A stretch of 64,000 nucleotides of DNA from NCBI RefSeq assembly GCF_001425045.1, contig NZ_LMDJ01000023.1:261420-325419 (forward strand), given 5' to 3'. This DNA is from Massilia sp. Root351 (lineage in GTDB: Bacteria > Pseudomonadota > Gammaproteobacteria > Burkholderiales > Burkholderiaceae_D). Under the pieces are notes generated by a model, which was not told the DNA's origin, made no database searches, and worked only from the letters and a program-made list of their open reading frames with translations. The position numbers and the translations under genes were made by a program. Positions 27,177 through 35,467 of this stretch are shown here, in pieces. Numbering within the stretch: position 1 is the stretch's first letter; every line of letters begins with the position of its first letter.

Positions 27177-27241
27177 ATTCTAGCGAAAATGGCGCAATAA
27201 CAGGAAGCCTATTTTCCTGGTCGGGCCGTATAGTTCTCAAC

Positions 27242-27769
27242 ATGAACACACACACCACTCCCTGCCGGAAAAGCCTGCGCTTCACCATCGAAGCAGACGC
27301 AGCCCTGTCCACGCTCGAGAACGCACTTGCGATTGTGCGCCGGGCCGGAATCGATCTGGAGGCGATGCGAATTAGCCAGTGCCCGCAGGGCATGGACGTG
27401 CGGATGCGGCTGGGGGCGCCGGAGGAGGATCTTCTGACGTTGTGCCGCATGCGGCTGCACAACGTCGTCGGCATCCTGGCGATCAAGGAATCGCCGGTAG
27501 CGCAGGCCTTTGCCGGGAAATCAGCCCGGAAGGTAAGCGTATTTAAAGGTGAACACGGCGGCGATGATCCACACGATGGGTTTGACTTCCCGCGCGCGGC
27601 CGGTGAGCAGCTTGAGCACGGCGTAGGTGATGAATCCGAAGGCGATACCGTGCGCAATCGAGTACGTGAACGGAATCAGCATGGCGGTGATACCAGCCGG
27701 TACGCTTTCCGTGGTGTCGCTCCAGTCAATATCCGCCAGGTCGCGCAGCATCAGGCAGGCCACGAATAG
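27242..27769 (+). CDS. IlvM-like ACT-domain protein with an unusual C-terminal extension
   Basis: The first ~80 residues align in pattern with IlvM, the small regulatory subunit of acetolactate synthase II: RFTIEADAALSTLENALAIV, then RRAGIDLEAMRIS and RMRLHNVVGILAI. Family members bind valine or stabilise the large subunit. IlvM is about 87 residues, but this frame stays open to 27769 (175 residues), running 249 bases antisense into the purine-permease gene; the added part looks like non-biological composition (His/Gly/Arg-rich). A TAA in the next frame near 27531 would end the protein at natural length, so a frameshift or a fortuitous extension is possible. No large-subunit gene is beside it. 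Confidence 0.55.
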   Translation: MNTHTTPCRKSLRFTIEADAALSTLENALAIVRRAGIDLEAMRISQCPQGMDVRMRLGAPEEDLLTLCRMRLHNVVGILAIKESPVAQAFAGKSARKVSVFKGEHGGDDPHDGFDFPRAAGEQLEHGVGDESEGDTVRNRVRERNQHGGDTSRYAFRGVAPVNIRQVAQHQAGHE

Positions 27770-28819
27770 CAAGGCAGGGGCGGTGGCATAGGCCGGCACG
27801 GCGCCGGCCAGCGGGGCGATGAACAGGCAGGCCAGGAACAGCAGGGCCACCACCAGCGCGGTCAGGCCGGTGCGGCCGCCGGCCTGCACGCCCGACGCGC
27901 TTTCAACGTAGGCGGTGGTGCTGGAGGTGCCCAGCAGCGAACCGGCCACGATGGCGGCACTGTCGGCCAGCAGGGCCTTGTTCATGCGCTCCATTTTGCC
28001 CGGCACCAGCAGGCCGGCGCGGCTGGCCACGCCCATCAGGGTGCCGGTGGCGTCAAACAGTTCAACCAGGAAGAACACCAGCACCACATTGACGATGCCG
28101 ACCGACAGGGCGCCCTTGATGTCGAGCTTCAGCAGGGTCGGGTCGAGCGATGGCGGTGCGGAGAATATGCCGTTGAACTTGTTGTCGCCGAAGACGAAGC
28201 TGAGCAGGGTCACCGCGACGATGCCGATCAGGATGGCGCCGCGTACTTTCAGCTTGTCCAGCGCCACAATCAGCATGAAACCGAAGATGGCCATTAGCGC
28301 CGGCGGCTTGTGCAGGTCGCCCGCAGTGACCATGGTGGCCGGATTGGCGGTGACGATGCCGGCGCTCTTGAGCGCAATCAACGCCAGGAACAGTCCCAGG
28401 CCGACCGTGATGGCGGTGCGCAGTCCGTGCGGGATGCCGTTGATAATCAGGCCGCGCAGCCCAAGCAGGCTGACGACGACAAACAGGCAGCCTGAAATAA
28501 ATACCGCACCCAGCGCCGATTGCCAGGGCACGCCCATGCCGAGCACCACGGCGTAGGCGAAATAGGCATTCAGACCCATGCCGGGCGCCATGCCGATCGG
28601 GTAGTTGGCGTACAGCGCCATGATGGCCGTGCCCAGCGCGGCGGCCAGGCAGGTGGCGACAAACACCGCTTCCTTCGGCACGCCGGCGTCGCCAAGGATG
28701 GCGGGGTTGACGAAGATGATGTAGGCCATGGTGAGGAAAGTGGTGATCCCTGCCACGGTTTCGGTCCGCACGTCCGAGCCGGCTTCTTTTAGTTTGAATA
28801 GTCTTTCAGCGATGGACAT
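27521..28819 (-). CDS. NCS2-family purine (xanthine/guanine/hypoxanthine-type) permease
   Basis: A 432-residue inner-membrane permease of the AzgA/GhxP branch of NCS2. Family marks are TVAGITTFLTMAYIIFVNP, GMAPGMGLNAYFAYAVV, VELFDATGTLMGVA and GTSSTTAYVESASGVQAGGRTG, the last two carrying substrate-site residues. About 12-14 helices. Start ATG 28819 follows GGGAG. It lies 33 bases after the ABC-F gene on the same strand, so read-through is likely. No purine riboswitch fits in the short gap. Confidence 0.93.
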   Translation of the reverse strand: MSIAERLFKLKEAGSDVRTETVAGITTFLTMAYIIFVNPAILGDAGVPKEAVFVATCLAAALGTAIMALYANYPIGMAPGMGLNAYFAYAVVLGMGVPWQSALGAVFISGCLFVVVSLLGLRGLIINGIPHGLRTAITVGLGLFLALIALKSAGIVTANPATMVTAGDLHKPPALMAIFGFMLIVALDKLKVRGAILIGIVAVTLLSFVFGDNKFNGIFSAPPSLDPTLLKLDIKGALSVGIVNVVLVFFLVELFDATGTLMGVASRAGLLVPGKMERMNKALLADSAAIVAGSLLGTSSTTAYVESASGVQAGGRTGLTALVVALLFLACLFIAPLAGAVPAYATAPALLFVACLMLRDLADIDWSDTTESVPAGITAMLIPFTYSIAHGIAFGFITYAVLKLLTGRAREVKPIVWIIAAVFTFKYAYLPG

Positions 28820-28852
28820 TGGGGCTCCCGGAATGGTGTCAGGAGCAGCATA

Positions 28853-30628
28853 TCATCTCTCGGTCAGCTCCCAAAAGCCGTTTTGGCGGTGTGGCGCGGG
28901 CGCCAGCCGGTGGTCCAGCCGGTGGTCCAGTTGATGGGTCAGCCCGAGGGCGTCCAGGAAGCGGGCGTCGTGCGAGACCACGGCGAGCGCGCCGGTGTAG
29001 CTTTGCAGCGCCTGTTCCAGTGCCCGCACCGCGGCCAGGTCGAGGTGGTTGGTGGGTTCGTCCAGCAGCAGGAGCTGGGCCGGCTGCCCGCGCCACAGCG
29101 CGCAGGCCAGCGCCGCTTTCAGGCGTTCGCCGCCGCTCAGCAGGCCGGAAGGCGTCTGCACTTGCGCCGTCTGCAGGCCCAGCAGGGCAAGGCGGCTGCG
29201 CAGTTCGCCTTCCAGCAAGGGGCTGTCCAGCTGGCGCAGGCGCTCCAGCACCGTCAGTTCTGGCGGCAGCAGGGCGGCGGCATGCTGGTCCAGCCAGGCG
29301 TGCGGCACGCAGATCCGGCATTCGCCGGACAAAGGCGGCAACAGGCCCGCCATCATTTTCAGCAGCGTGGTCTTGCCGCAGCCGTTGGGGCCTGTGATCG
29401 CAAGCCGCACCGGGCCGGCCAGCGTGAAGTCCAGTGCCGCACCGGCTTGCGCAGCCGGGGGCGGGGCGCCGCCGGCGCCGCCGCGCGCGAGCGGCGTCTG
29501 CAAGCCTGGCGGCGGATACGGCGGCACCACGCTGTCGAACTGGACAACGCGCCTGCCCGGCGGGACGGTGCTGGCCGGCAGCAGCAGGGCGACGGCTGCG
29601 GGTGCGTTCAGGCGGGACGCGGCCTCGCGCACTGCATCGTCGAGGGCTGCGCTGGTGTCGGCGCGGCGCTGGACTTCGCGGCCGGCGCTGGCCTCGGCCT
29701 GCCGTTTCAGCTTGCCGCGCAGGATAGGGGCGATATTGGCCTCTTTGCCCACCCTGGCATTGCGGGCAGCGCGGGCTTGCTGGCCGTCGTGCTGCTTGCG
29801 CAGGGCGCGCAGCGCCGTGTCGCGTTCATTGCGCGCGTGTTCCAGCGCGCCGCGCGCGGCGTTGCCGGCGGCCTCGCGCTGTGTCTCGTAGTGGCTGTAG
29901 TTGCCGCCATAGCTGTGCAGGCCGGCCGCGTCCAGCTCGACGATGCGGTCCATCGTGTCCAGCAGCTCGCGGTCGTGGCTGACGACCACGGCGCCGCCGC
30001 GCCAGTCCAGCAAGCGCGCACACAGCCATGCGCGCCCGGCGCGGTCCAGGTGATTGGTGGGTTCGTCCAGCAGCAGGCCTGCCGCCCGGGACAGGAAGGC
30101 GCCCGCCAGGGCCACCCGCATCAGTTCGCCGCCGCTCAGGCCCGCGGCACTGTCGCCGGGCCGCAGTTGCGGCATGCCGCACTCGGCCAGCGCCTGCGCG
30201 AATTCGGCCGCCATGTGCCAGCGGCCCTCCAGCAGATCCAGGTCGTCGCTGCGGACTTCGCCCGCGTCCATGCGGCGCAGCGCGTCGAACAGCGCGGCCA
30301 GCCCGGCCACGGCGGCAACCGTGTCGCCGGCGGCAGGGCGTATTTCCTGCGGCACGAACACGACGCCGCCTTCGCGCAGCACGGCGCCGCTGTCGGGCGC
30401 GACCAGGCCTGCCATGACGCGGGCCAGCAGGCTTTTGCCTGTGCCGTTGGCGCCCACCAGGCCGGTTCGTTCGGCGTGGAAAGTGGCCTCCAGGCGGTCG
30501 AACAGGACGCGGCCGGAAGGCAGTGCCAGCGACAACCGGCGCAGGGCGATCGAGAAAACGCTGGAAGGTGAGGGCGCGTTGGACGGCGCCACGGCCACCG
30601 TGGCGGTGGCGTTGACAAGTACTGCCAT
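28853..30628 (-). CDS. ABC-F family ATPase (ribosome-associated)
   Basis: A 591-residue soluble protein with two ATPase cassettes and no membrane segments, as in ABC-F translation factors and antibiotic-resistance proteins that bind the ribosomal E-site. Cassette 1: GANGTGKS, LSGGELMRVALA, LLLDEPTNHLD, VVSHDRELLD. Cassette 2: GPNGCGKTT, LSGGERLKAALACAL, LLLDEPTNHLD, VVSHDARFLD. The linker between them (about residues 255-345) is long, charged and Arg/Ala-rich, as needed to reach the peptidyl-transferase centre. The ribosome site GGAG (spacing 9) is embedded in a stem with the leader; see the attenuator entry. This kind of leader suggests control by translation inhibitors. Confidence 0.9.
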   Translation of the reverse strand: MAVLVNATATVAVAPSNAPSPSSVFSIALRRLSLALPSGRVLFDRLEATFHAERTGLVGANGTGKSLLARVMAGLVAPDSGAVLREGGVVFVPQEIRPAAGDTVAAVAGLAALFDALRRMDAGEVRSDDLDLLEGRWHMAAEFAQALAECGMPQLRPGDSAAGLSGGELMRVALAGAFLSRAAGLLLDEPTNHLDRAGRAWLCARLLDWRGGAVVVSHDRELLDTMDRIVELDAAGLHSYGGNYSHYETQREAAGNAARGALEHARNERDTALRALRKQHDGQQARAARNARVGKEANIAPILRGKLKRQAEASAGREVQRRADTSAALDDAVREAASRLNAPAAVALLLPASTVPPGRRVVQFDSVVPPYPPPGLQTPLARGGAGGAPPPAAQAGAALDFTLAGPVRLAITGPNGCGKTTLLKMMAGLLPPLSGECRICVPHAWLDQHAAALLPPELTVLERLRQLDSPLLEGELRSRLALLGLQTAQVQTPSGLLSGGERLKAALACALWRGQPAQLLLLDEPTNHLDLAAVRALEQALQSYTGALAVVSHDARFLDALGLTHQLDHRLDHRLAPAPHRQNGFWELTER

Positions 30629-30729
30629 AAAAGTAAGCTCCAGACGAGATATGACGTCATACGCAGGCCGCGCGGCGGTCGTGCGTTCTCTTGCTGAGGA
30701 GGCTTACTTCTTCATCGGCGCATACTCCT
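30629..30729 (-). promoter_or_regulatory. Translational attenuator leader of the ABC-F gene with a Met-Lys-Lys mini-frame
   Basis: On the transcript, AGGAG (30729-30725) is followed after 9 bases by ATG AAG AAG TAA (30715-30704), a three-residue frame. Its end lies inside AAGTAAGCCTCC (30709-30698), which is complementary to GGAGCTTACTT (30641-30631): eleven pairs with one bulged C, extendable by a G-U and an A-U pair. The second arm contains the only ribosome site of the ABC-F gene and ends just before its ATG (30628). A ribosome held on the mini-frame would break the stem and expose that site. Between the arms are a palindrome ATGACGTCAT (30651-30660) and a GC-rich stem. The mechanism is inferred from sequence. 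Confidence 0.65.
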
Positions 30730-30735
30730 GAATGG

Positions 30736-30760
30736 GCGCTGCCCGAAAAATGGGCAGCGC
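30736..30760 (-). terminator. Strong hairpin between phytase and ABC-F genes
   Basis: A perfect 9-bp stem (GCGCTGCCC at 30736-30744, GGGCAGCGC at 30752-30760) with a 7-base loop lies 7 bases after the phytase stop codon. No T-run follows on the minus strand, so it may be a weak terminator or a message-stabilising stem before the ABC-F leader. Confidence 0.5.
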
Positions 30761-30767
30761 ACGCATT

Positions 30768-32756
30768 TTAGCGCAGCTTCAGGGCGGTGGCAATATCGGA
30801 CCAGGCCACGTACTTGAAGTTTTGCGGACCGTCGGGCAGGCGCTTGTAGCCGTCCTGCACCACCAGCATGCCCTCGCTGTAGGCGCCGCCAAGGTTGGCG
30901 GAGCTGACATCCAGGCCGTCCGTTTCGGAAGCGCCGTCGATGCCGGCCGCCACGTTCAGGCCGATGCGGAAGCTGCCGCGCACCTTGTGCGGTGCAGCCG
31001 CATCAAGCACCACATAGCTGTTGCTGCCCTGGCTGGACACCACCAGGTAGCTCGCTTGCGCACCGTGGTAGAGCGACAGGCCTTCCACGTCGGCGGTCAG
31101 CACGCCGCCAACCGGCAGCACCATGCGCATGGCCGAGCCCTGGTCTGCAACTGCCGGCAGTGTCCATACGCCGCGCTTTTCCTCGCCCACGTACAGGCGC
31201 CCGCTGCGGTCGTCGGCTACGCAGCCTTCGGGTTGGCTGGCGACCTTGAAGCTGCGCAGCAGGGTGCTGGTGTAGGCGCCGTCCTTGCGGCCGATGCGGT
31301 AGTGCTGGAACGTGCCGTCCTTGTCGTTGACGAAGGCTTCCAGGCCGCCGCCGGCCGGCTGGTAGACGCAGATGCCGTAGATTTTCTCCAGGCCGGTCTG
31401 GAACCTCGCGGTTTCGGCGACCGCGCCGCTGCCGTCTATCGTGAACAGCACAATGCTGTTGTCGTCGCGCTGGGTGGCCAGTGCCAGGTCGTGACGGGCG
31501 CCGTCCAGCAGCACATTCTGGCGCAGGTCCACGTTGTTCAGGCGGCCCGATTCCAGCAACTGGGTCTGCCTGCCGTGCATGTCGTAGACCAGCAAGCCTT
31601 GCTTCTTGTTGGTGCCCAGTACGCGCGAGGCGGACGGATCGGATGGATGGACCCAGATGGCCGGGTCGTCCGCAGCGTCGCCCAGGCGCGCCATGGGTTC
31701 GGTCTGGGCACGGGGCAGGACGACCGCAGGCGAGGCGGCGGGCGCGGTGGCTGCCGCAGCGTTGCCCGCAGCGGTGGCGGCACTGCCGGCTGCGAGGCCG
31801 CGTTGCGCAGCCAGTCCGGCCGGGACGGCGTGCCATTGCTTCGCATCCTCGTCGTTCAGCAGCAGTTCGGTGCGCGCGCCGCTGCTGCGGCTGGCCAGCG
31901 TGCGGCCGTAGGCGGCCGCCTTCAGCACGCGCGGCGCTTGCGCCTGCCAGGCGCCGTTGCGCAGGCTGAACAGGTTCAGCGTCTTGCCCTTGGCGTCCAG
32001 CATGGCCAGCCCGCCCGGCAGCAGCGCCAGTGCGCCGGCGCCGCCGGGCAGCTTGCCGTACGGCGGGCGCAGCGCCAGCGCATGGCGCTCGCCCACGCTG
32101 GCCGCGCCTTCCGCATCGGCGTTGTAGGCCCACAAGCCCATGCCGGACTCGCTGACGAACAGTGTGCCGGTGGCGTCGTCCGCGCGGCAATGGCGCACGT
32201 GCGTCGGCAGAGCGAGCCTGCGCACCAGTTTGCGTTCGGCGCCGTCCAGCAGCCACTGTTCCCCCTGGCCGTCCTTGGCGATCAGGAACTGGTAGCTGAG
32301 CTGCTGGGCGTCGCGGTACAGGCAGGCCGCTTCGGGTGCGAAGGCTGGCGCCGGGAAGGGCGCCTGCACGCGCAGCGTGCCCGCTTTCAGGTCCGCGTCG
32401 ATGGCGACGGTGCGCTCGGTGTTCGAGTCGACCAGCGTGGCGAGCACGCCGCCGGGCTGGCTGCGGGTGTCCAGCTGCTTGCCGCGCACCGCATGGCGGG
32501 CGCGTTCGGCGCCATTGGCGTCCAGCAGGCGCAGGGCGTTCTTGTCGAGCGCCAGCCAGCCGCCGTCCGGCAGCGCGGCCAGCTCCGTGGCCGCCGCGAT
32601 GGCAGCCAGGGAGCCTGCCGAGGCAGGCGAGCCGGCCGGGCCGATCGACGCGGTGGTTGCAACGCCGGCCGGCAGGCCGGCTGCGGTGGCGCCGGCTGCT
32701 GCGGCGGTGCCGGCGAAGGCGGCGAATGCCGCCGTGATGATTGCTTGGGTCTTCAT
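30768..32756 (-). CDS. Beta-propeller phytase (two-domain)
   Basis: A 662-residue exported enzyme that removes phosphates from phytate using calcium. A signal peptide (ending near TAAAAGA) leads into an N-terminal degenerate propeller (about 40-330), a low-complexity Ala-rich joint, then the canonical catalytic propeller: DAADDPAIWVHP, LGTNKKQGLLVYD, RLNNVDLR, EKIYGICVY, QPEGCVADD, RLYVGEE, ADVEGLSLY, SSQGSNSY and ETDGLDV, together carrying the usual Asp/Glu calcium and phosphate ligands. Dual-domain phytases of this shape are known. Its ATG follows the TonB receptor stop by one base (TGATATG), so the two are translationally coupled: the receptor probably handles phytate or its products. Confidence 0.92.
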   Translation of the reverse strand: MKTQAIITAAFAAFAGTAAAAGATAAGLPAGVATTASIGPAGSPASAGSLAAIAAATELAALPDGGWLALDKNALRLLDANGAERARHAVRGKQLDTRSQPGGVLATLVDSNTERTVAIDADLKAGTLRVQAPFPAPAFAPEAACLYRDAQQLSYQFLIAKDGQGEQWLLDGAERKLVRRLALPTHVRHCRADDATGTLFVSESGMGLWAYNADAEGAASVGERHALALRPPYGKLPGGAGALALLPGGLAMLDAKGKTLNLFSLRNGAWQAQAPRVLKAAAYGRTLASRSSGARTELLLNDEDAKQWHAVPAGLAAQRGLAAGSAATAAGNAAAATAPAASPAVVLPRAQTEPMARLGDAADDPAIWVHPSDPSASRVLGTNKKQGLLVYDMHGRQTQLLESGRLNNVDLRQNVLLDGARHDLALATQRDDNSIVLFTIDGSGAVAETARFQTGLEKIYGICVYQPAGGGLEAFVNDKDGTFQHYRIGRKDGAYTSTLLRSFKVASQPEGCVADDRSGRLYVGEEKRGVWTLPAVADQGSAMRMVLPVGGVLTADVEGLSLYHGAQASYLVVSSQGSNSYVVLDAAAPHKVRGSFRIGLNVAAGIDGASETDGLDVSSANLGGAYSEGMLVVQDGYKRLPDGPQNFKYVAWSDIATALKLR

Positions 32757-32757
32757 A

Positions 32758-35292
32758 TCAGAACAGGCTGGCTTTCAGGGTGATTTTATAGGTGCGGCCA
32801 TACTGCTCGTACTGCGCGTTATGGTTCTTGACGCCTTGGTAGACGTAGTACTTCTCGTTGTTCAGGTTGGACGCCTCGAACTGCAGCTGCAGCTGCTTGC
32901 TGATCTGGTATGCGAAAGACAGGTCGAGCTGCTTCTGGCTGTCGACGATGCGGTCCTGCGCCGGGTTCAGGATGTCGCCCATTTCAAGCAGGTACTCGGA
33001 CTTGTAGTTCAGCGCCAGGCGGGTGCTGACCGGACCCTGTTCGTACCCCAGCATCACATTCATCACGCGGTCCGACTGGCCCGGCATGGAGATGCTGCGC
33101 GACAGGACCTTGCCGGCCTTGGTGTCGAAGCGCGCCACGTTGGCCCTGGAGTCGCTCAGGCTCGCGTTCACACCCGCCAGCAGGCGGTTGAAAGGCGCCG
33201 GGAGCATGCGCAGCGGCTGGGTCCAGGCCAGTTCGATGCCCTTCACGCTGGCCTTGTCGCCGTTGGCGTAGGAAGTGGCCGACGAGTAGCCCGCCCACTG
33301 GCCGGTACCGGCCAGGTTGGTGGTGTAGGTGAAGTTCTTGATCTCCTTGTGGAAGGCATAGGCCGACACCGTGCCGTCGGTGCCGAGGATGCGTTCCACG
33401 CCCAAGTCCAGGTTGCGCGCCTGCAGCGGGGCCAGGTCCGGGTTGCCGATGGTGGCTTCGGTGGCGCTGGCCAGGCTCACGCCCGGCGCCAGCTGGCTGA
33501 AGTTGGCGCGCACCACGGCCTTGGTGACGGCGGCGCGGACGCTGGTGTGCTCGTCGGCGTCGTAGCGCGCTTGCAGCGACGGCAGCCAGTTGGTGTAGGA
33601 GCGCTCGCGCTGCAACGGGGTGATGACGGAGCCGTTGACCTGGGAGCCGGCCGCGTCGAAGCTGGTGTGCTCGGCGCGCACGCCGGCCAGCACGCGCCAG
33701 GCGTCCCAGGCCAGCGTGTTCTGTACGTAGGCCGAGTCGATGTCCTCTTTCATGCGGAAATCGTTGATGGCCGATTCCGCAGCGAGGCGCGCCGCATTGC
33801 GGTCCAGGCCGGCGACACGGGCGCGCACGGCGGAAGGATCGATGGCCGTGCCGATGCGGCCCAGCTTGTAGTCCAGTTCATCGGCGCCCACGAAAGCGGC
33901 CAGGGCGGTGGGGCCGGCGCCCCAGTAGTTGGCGCTGCTGGCCTTGCTGCTGTTGTAGGTCCACTGGTTGGTGTCATTGGCCTTCTCGCGGCGGCTGGTC
34001 TTGGCGCCAAACTTCAGCGTCGAGCGCATCTCGCCGACAGGGAAGGCGTGCGACAGGTCGAAGCGCGCATGGCGTTCCTTGTCTTCCGAATAGCGCTGCT
34101 GCAGCGCGATGGCGTTCAGGCTGTAGCTGGCGGCGTCGTAGACGCCGGCCGGCGCGGCGAGCTGCGGCTTGGCGCCGTCCTTGAAACCGATGCCGGCAAA
34201 GTTGGCGTTGCCGCGGAAGCGCGCGTCATTGATCGATTCCGGCGTGTCTTCGTTGGCGCGGCTGGCGCCGCCTTCCACGTTCAGCTGCCAGTCGCCGAAC
34301 TTCTGTTCGGTGCCCAGCACGGTGGAGCGGATCTCTTGCGTGTACTTGCGCTGGCGCAGGCGGCGCTCGGCGCGGGCGCTGGCGGTAGCGCCTTCGGTGA
34401 GGCTGCCGCCGGCGATATTGCTGATGGTGAGGCGGTCGCGCACCTCGTCGTCGCTGAAGCGGCTCAGCAGGTTGCGCATGAACCAGCTGCTGCCCGCTGC
34501 CGGGCGGTAGTCCAGGTTGATGGCGGCGGCGCGGCGCTCGCGCACCGGCAGGTAGTCGCGGAATTCGACGCCGCCCAGCTTGTCGCCGTCCCAGGCGCCC
34601 CCGGTTTCCACGTTGTCGGAGCCGAACTTGCGCTTCTCGCCGCTCAGGCCCACGGCCACGCCCAGGTGGCCGTCCATGAAGCGCTGCGCCCACAGCAGGC
34701 CGGCGCTGGGGCTGGTCTGCGCCGTGTTCTGGTCGCGGCTGGCCGCTGCGCTGAGCGACAGCACCTTGCCCGGCAGGTCGAAGGCGGACAGCGATTTCAC
34801 TTCCACGGTGGCGCCCAGGGAGTTGGCGTCCATGTCCGGGGTCAGGGTCTTGCTCACTTCCAGCGAGCGGATCAGGCCCGCCGGCAGGATGTCGAGGGCC
34901 ACGGCGCGCCGGCCCGCTTCTGGCGAGGGCACCAGCGCGCCGTTGATGGTGACGGCGTTCAGGTCCGGCCCCAGGCCGCGCACCGTGATGTAACGGCCTT
35001 CACCCTGGTCGCGCTGCACCGACACGCCCGGCAGGCGCGCCAGTGCCTCGGCGGCGTTCTTGTCCGGCAGGCCGCCGATGTCGTCGCTGCTGACGACGCT
35101 GATAATGTTGTCGGCCTTGTCCTGCGCGGCGATGGATTTGCGCAGGCTGGCTTGCTGGCCGGTGATGACGACGACGCCCGCCATGGAGGAGGATTCGGCC
35201 ACCTGGGCGTGCACGCCCATGGAGGTCAGCATGGCCAGCACGCCCATGCTGAGGGCGGACAGGCGGAAGGTTGGCGCGGTTGGCTTGTGCAT
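32758..35292 (-). CDS. TonB-dependent receptor coupled to the phytase
   Basis: An 844-residue TonB-dependent receptor. ATG 35292 (MHKPTAP) gives a signal peptide ending GVHAQ, followed by VVVITGQQASLRKSI (TonB-box region), plug motifs SSDDIGGLPDKNAAEAL, RLPGVSVQRDQGEGRYITVRG and GPDLNAVTINGALV, and a barrel ending in ITLKASLF with terminal Phe. The plug type (LPDKN, VQRDQGEG, RG.G...N) is that of the TIGR01782-like receptors seen with polymer-degrading enzymes. An alternative upstream ATG at 35334 lacks a signal-peptide logic. It heads the receptor-phytase operon. Confidence 0.92.
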   Translation of the reverse strand: MHKPTAPTFRLSALSMGVLAMLTSMGVHAQVAESSSMAGVVVITGQQASLRKSIAAQDKADNIISVVSSDDIGGLPDKNAAEALARLPGVSVQRDQGEGRYITVRGLGPDLNAVTINGALVPSPEAGRRAVALDILPAGLIRSLEVSKTLTPDMDANSLGATVEVKSLSAFDLPGKVLSLSAAASRDQNTAQTSPSAGLLWAQRFMDGHLGVAVGLSGEKRKFGSDNVETGGAWDGDKLGGVEFRDYLPVRERRAAAINLDYRPAAGSSWFMRNLLSRFSDDEVRDRLTISNIAGGSLTEGATASARAERRLRQRKYTQEIRSTVLGTEQKFGDWQLNVEGGASRANEDTPESINDARFRGNANFAGIGFKDGAKPQLAAPAGVYDAASYSLNAIALQQRYSEDKERHARFDLSHAFPVGEMRSTLKFGAKTSRREKANDTNQWTYNSSKASSANYWGAGPTALAAFVGADELDYKLGRIGTAIDPSAVRARVAGLDRNAARLAAESAINDFRMKEDIDSAYVQNTLAWDAWRVLAGVRAEHTSFDAAGSQVNGSVITPLQRERSYTNWLPSLQARYDADEHTSVRAAVTKAVVRANFSQLAPGVSLASATEATIGNPDLAPLQARNLDLGVERILGTDGTVSAYAFHKEIKNFTYTTNLAGTGQWAGYSSATSYANGDKASVKGIELAWTQPLRMLPAPFNRLLAGVNASLSDSRANVARFDTKAGKVLSRSISMPGQSDRVMNVMLGYEQGPVSTRLALNYKSEYLLEMGDILNPAQDRIVDSQKQLDLSFAYQISKQLQLQFEASNLNNEKYYVYQGVKNHNAQYEQYGRTYKITLKASLF

Positions 35293-35467
35293 GGTTTTTT
35301 TCGTTGGTTGAAATGATGAGGTAACGCCGGGCATTCTAGAAAGGCAATATGTCGCTTCTGTTACAAAGCGGGTGCGGCGCGTGAGCCGTTTGCACCTCCC
35401 CCCGTTGCCAGGGGCGCCTTCCCGGGGCGGTCATGCCCTTGTCATAAAGCGCCGCTATGCTGCGGCC

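Noticed and set aside
30651..30660. ATGACGTCAT palindrome taken as an operator
   Set aside because: It lies inside the ABC-F leader between the two arms of the proposed stem and is more simply a part of that folded RNA; no regulator is suggested.
35341..35460. Possible PHO boxes near the phytase-receptor promoter (CTGTTAC and TTGTCATAAAG)
   Set aside because: Half-sites resemble the PhoB site, but the repeats do not show the required 11-base period, so there is no supportable operator.
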